The notes under the pieces were generated by a model, which was given only the letters and a program-made list of their open reading frames with translations, ran no database searches and had not been told where the DNA came from. The position numbers were made by a program, and so were the translations under genes. A DNA stretch of 42,291 bases from an uncultured Thomasclavelia sp. (GTDB lineage: Bacteria; Bacillota_I; Bacilli_A; Erysipelotrichales; Coprobacillaceae): contig CAJUOR010000008.1 in the NCBI GenBank assembly GCA_910588165.1, positions 1 to 42,291 on the forward strand. Reading direction: 5' to 3'. Positions 40,871 to 42,291 of this stretch are shown here, piece after piece. Every line of letters begins with the position of its first letter. The stretch's first letter is position 1.

Positions 40871-41835
40871 AACAAATCTTGAACAATTTGAGAAAATTTA
40901 TCCGAAATAGAAGCCTCAAAACTTTTGTCTTGAAGATATTGAAGATTACCGATACATTTCTTGAAAGTAATTCGGTAGGCATGAAGCAATTGATGCGATA
41001 AATGGTATTTTTCTTTCATTATTCGATTCACTTCAAAATCACCGTACTTGCGATCGCCGATAACAGAATGTGAAATACTAGATAAATGTAAACGGATTTG
41101 ATGCGTGCGTCCTGTAACCAAAGTTATCTCTACATAACTATAAAGCGAGTTTGATTTTAGCACATGATATTTTGTTTCCATCGTCAACGCCCCTTTTGTT
41201 TCCTTAGACACCATATAACACTTTTGTTTCTCTTCATCTTTTTTCATATAACCGACTAGATGTCCGTCCCCTTGCATATAACCTTTGACAACTGTAACAT
41301 ATTGTTTTTCAATACAATGGCGAAGTCTAACCATCTCATTTAGATTTTTTAAAGAAGTAAAGTTTTTCCCAAAAATCACTAACCCACTCGTATTTCTATC
41401 TAAGCGATGAACAGGACCCGGCACAAAACCTTGACTTTGGCTAGGATCATACTCTTTTTTACTATACAGATAAGCTAAAACTTGATTAGCCAAAGTATTT
41501 TTCTTTTCCTTATCATCTTCATGTAGAAGCAAACCGCATGGCTTATTGACAATTAAAATATTATCATCTTCATAGACGATTTCAAAAGTAATCGGCACTT
41601 GTTCAATACGTACTTCATTTTGGAATTCCTTAACCTTATCTTCATATAAAAACATCTCAATGATATCGCCTGCATAAATCATCGTTTGTTCCGCAATTCT
41701 TTTACCATTACATTTAACATCTTTTTTTCTAAACATTTTATATATAAAACTGTTTGGGGCTAACGGTAAAATCTTCTTAACAAACTTATCCGCCCTTTGC
41801 CCATCACTGTTTTTATCTACAACTACCTGATACAC
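40867..41835 (-). CDS. RluA-family pseudouridine synthase (RluC-like)
   Basis: About 322 residues. N-terminal S4 RNA-binding domain (RADKFVKKILPLAPNSFIYK, about 15-75), then the catalytic domain: YEDDNILIVNKPCGLLLHED, the catalytic Asp in GPVHRLDRNTSGLVIFGK (about 142), and TLVTGRTHQIRLHLSSISHS followed by VIGDRKYG. It isomerises uridines in rRNA; the target base cannot be told from sequence, though the S4 domain and PGPVHRLDRNTSG are closer to RluC than RluB/RsuA. AGGAG is one base from the ATG at 41841 but 7 nt from the GTG at 41835, so the GTG is preferred. Confidence 0.92.
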   Translation of the reverse strand: MYQVVVDKNSDGQRADKFVKKILPLAPNSFIYKMFRKKDVKCNGKRIAEQTMIYAGDIIEMFLYEDKVKEFQNEVRIEQVPITFEIVYEDDNILIVNKPCGLLLHEDDKEKKNTLANQVLAYLYSKKEYDPSQSQGFVPGPVHRLDRNTSGLVIFGKNFTSLKNLNEMVRLRHCIEKQYVTVVKGYMQGDGHLVGYMKKDEEKQKCYMVSKETKGALTMETKYHVLKSNSLYSYVEITLVTGRTHQIRLHLSSISHSVIGDRKYGDFEVNRIMKEKYHLSHQLLHAYRITFKKCIGNLQYLQDKSFEASISDKFSQIVQDLF

Positions 41836-42009
41836 GCTCATTCTCCTATTCTTCTATGCCCTAATATAACCTAGTTGATTCATAAAATATAAATTAAACT
41901 AATAATAATATTACAAAGCTATTCTATCATAAACTACACTAAATTGAAATTGGATTATATTTAAAATAAAACTTGTACTCCAAGTCTACTTCAAAAAAAG
42001 AATAAGGCA

Positions 42010-42055
42010 AAATAAAAACTCAAAATACACAAGTTAATCTAATGCATTTTGAGTC
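42010..42055 (-). terminator. terminator of the tRNA cluster
   Basis: Minus strand ACTCAAAAT (42046-42054), 19-nt loop, ATTTTGAGT (42018-42026), then TTTTATTTT. It follows tRNA-Lys by 14 nt. The rest of 41842-42009 is AT-rich with no gene or clear promoter that I can support. Confidence 0.65.
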
Positions 42056-42068
42056 TATATACAAAAAA

Positions 42069-42144
42069 TGGTCTCCCCTCACGGGCTCGAACCGTGGACC
42101 CTCTGATTAAGAGTCAGATGCTCTACCAACTGAGCTAAGGAGAG
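42069..42144 (-). tRNA. tRNA-Lys (anticodon CTT)
   Basis: Minus strand, 76 nt with encoded CCA (42069-42071). Acceptor CTCTCCT/AGGGGAG with one T-G pair, D-arm GCTCAGTTGGTAGAGC, anticodon arm TCTGA-CTCTTAA-TCAGA giving CTT, T-arm CACGG-TTCGAGC-CCGTG. Confidence 0.95.
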
Positions 42145-42154
42145 ATTAAAAAAA

Positions 42155-42228
42155 TGGAGCGAATGATGGGAATCGAACCCACGTGTCAACCATGGCAAGG
42201 TCGCGTTCTACCATTGAACTACACTCGC
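42155..42228 (-). tRNA. tRNA-Gly (anticodon GCC), copy 1
   Basis: Minus strand, 74 nt with encoded CCA. Acceptor GCGAGTG pairs with the CATTCGC 3' strand; anticodon arm CGACC-TTGCCAT-GGTTG gives GCC; T-arm GTGGG-TTCGATT-CCCAT. Ten bases from tRNA-Lys. Confidence 0.95.
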
Positions 42229-42237
42229 AAAAATAGA

Positions 42238-42291
42238 TGGAGCGAATGATGGGAATCGAACCCACGTGTCAACCATGGCAAGGTCGCGTTC
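42238..42291 (-). tRNA. tRNA-Gly (anticodon GCC), copy 2, 5' part cut by window edge
   Basis: The visible 54 bases, from the encoded CCA through the anticodon arm, are identical to copy 1; only 9 nt separate them. The 5' acceptor and D-arm lie beyond the window. Confidence 0.93.

Noticed and set aside
41842..41885. Nine-codon leader peptide before the RluA-type gene
   Set aside because: No ribosome site, no hairpin downstream and no codon run that would suggest attenuation.

Overview
The window is chromosomal DNA from a low-GC, Gram-positive (Firmicutes) bacterium. AT-rich intergenic DNA, strong AGGAGG ribosome sites, sigma-A type promoters, rho-independent terminators and gene content all agree. 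A SufCDSUB iron-sulfur operon, a single-chain pyruvate:ferredoxin oxidoreductase, sporulation genes (YunB, a YutH/CotS-like protein, two YjcZ-like peptides) and glycolipid glycosyltransferases suggest an anaerobic, spore-forming or formerly spore-forming lineage. I would guess Erysipelotrichia, but that placement is inference from gene style only. Almost all genes are housekeeping or core genes. I see no prophage, transposase, CRISPR array or defence island.

Layout. 1-60: end of a tRNA-Val. 164-3182 (minus): apparent operon yunB, a YutH-like gene and an unusual HEAT-repeat methyltransferase. 3232-8544 (minus): sufC-sufD-sufS-sufU-sufB followed by 5-formyl-THF cyclo-ligase. 8691-12427 (plus): an AI-2E family permease, then prsA, a second PrsA-like lipoprotein and a HIT hydrolase, with two tiny YjcZ-like genes on the opposite strand. 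12582-17561 (minus): a glycolipid operon (LafB-like transferase, flippase-like membrane protein, LafA-like transferase fused to RecX, YhaM nuclease). 17681-21205: pyruvate:ferredoxin oxidoreductase. 21307-23229: pyrR, galU and a small membrane protein. 23264-25147: MupG-like hydrolase and a DUF4261 protein. 25287-25886 (plus): an orphan zinc-ribbon membrane protein.

25966-39801 (minus) matches, in order, a locus I know from Bacillus subtilis: mnmA, recD2, an AI-2E permease, alaS (with T-box), ireB, ruvX, a DUF1292 protein, mltG, trmR, trhP1, trhP2, udk, greA. It joins tRNA modification (MnmA, TrhP1/P2, TrmR all act on wobble uridine 34), alanine charging, cell-wall turnover and replication/repair. 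39889-41835 holds a ROK sugar kinase and an RluA-type pseudouridine synthase. The right edge is a tRNA cluster (Lys, Gly, Gly).

The most unusual items are the in-frame glycosyltransferase-RecX fusion, the DUF1292 protein with a tandem Cys/His tail encoded by 36-bp repeats, the HEAT/methyltransferase protein with an altered catalytic motif in a sporulation operon, and the paired YjcZ-like micro-genes with a sigma-K-like promoter candidate. Domain assignments come from reading motifs by eye; no database search was run.
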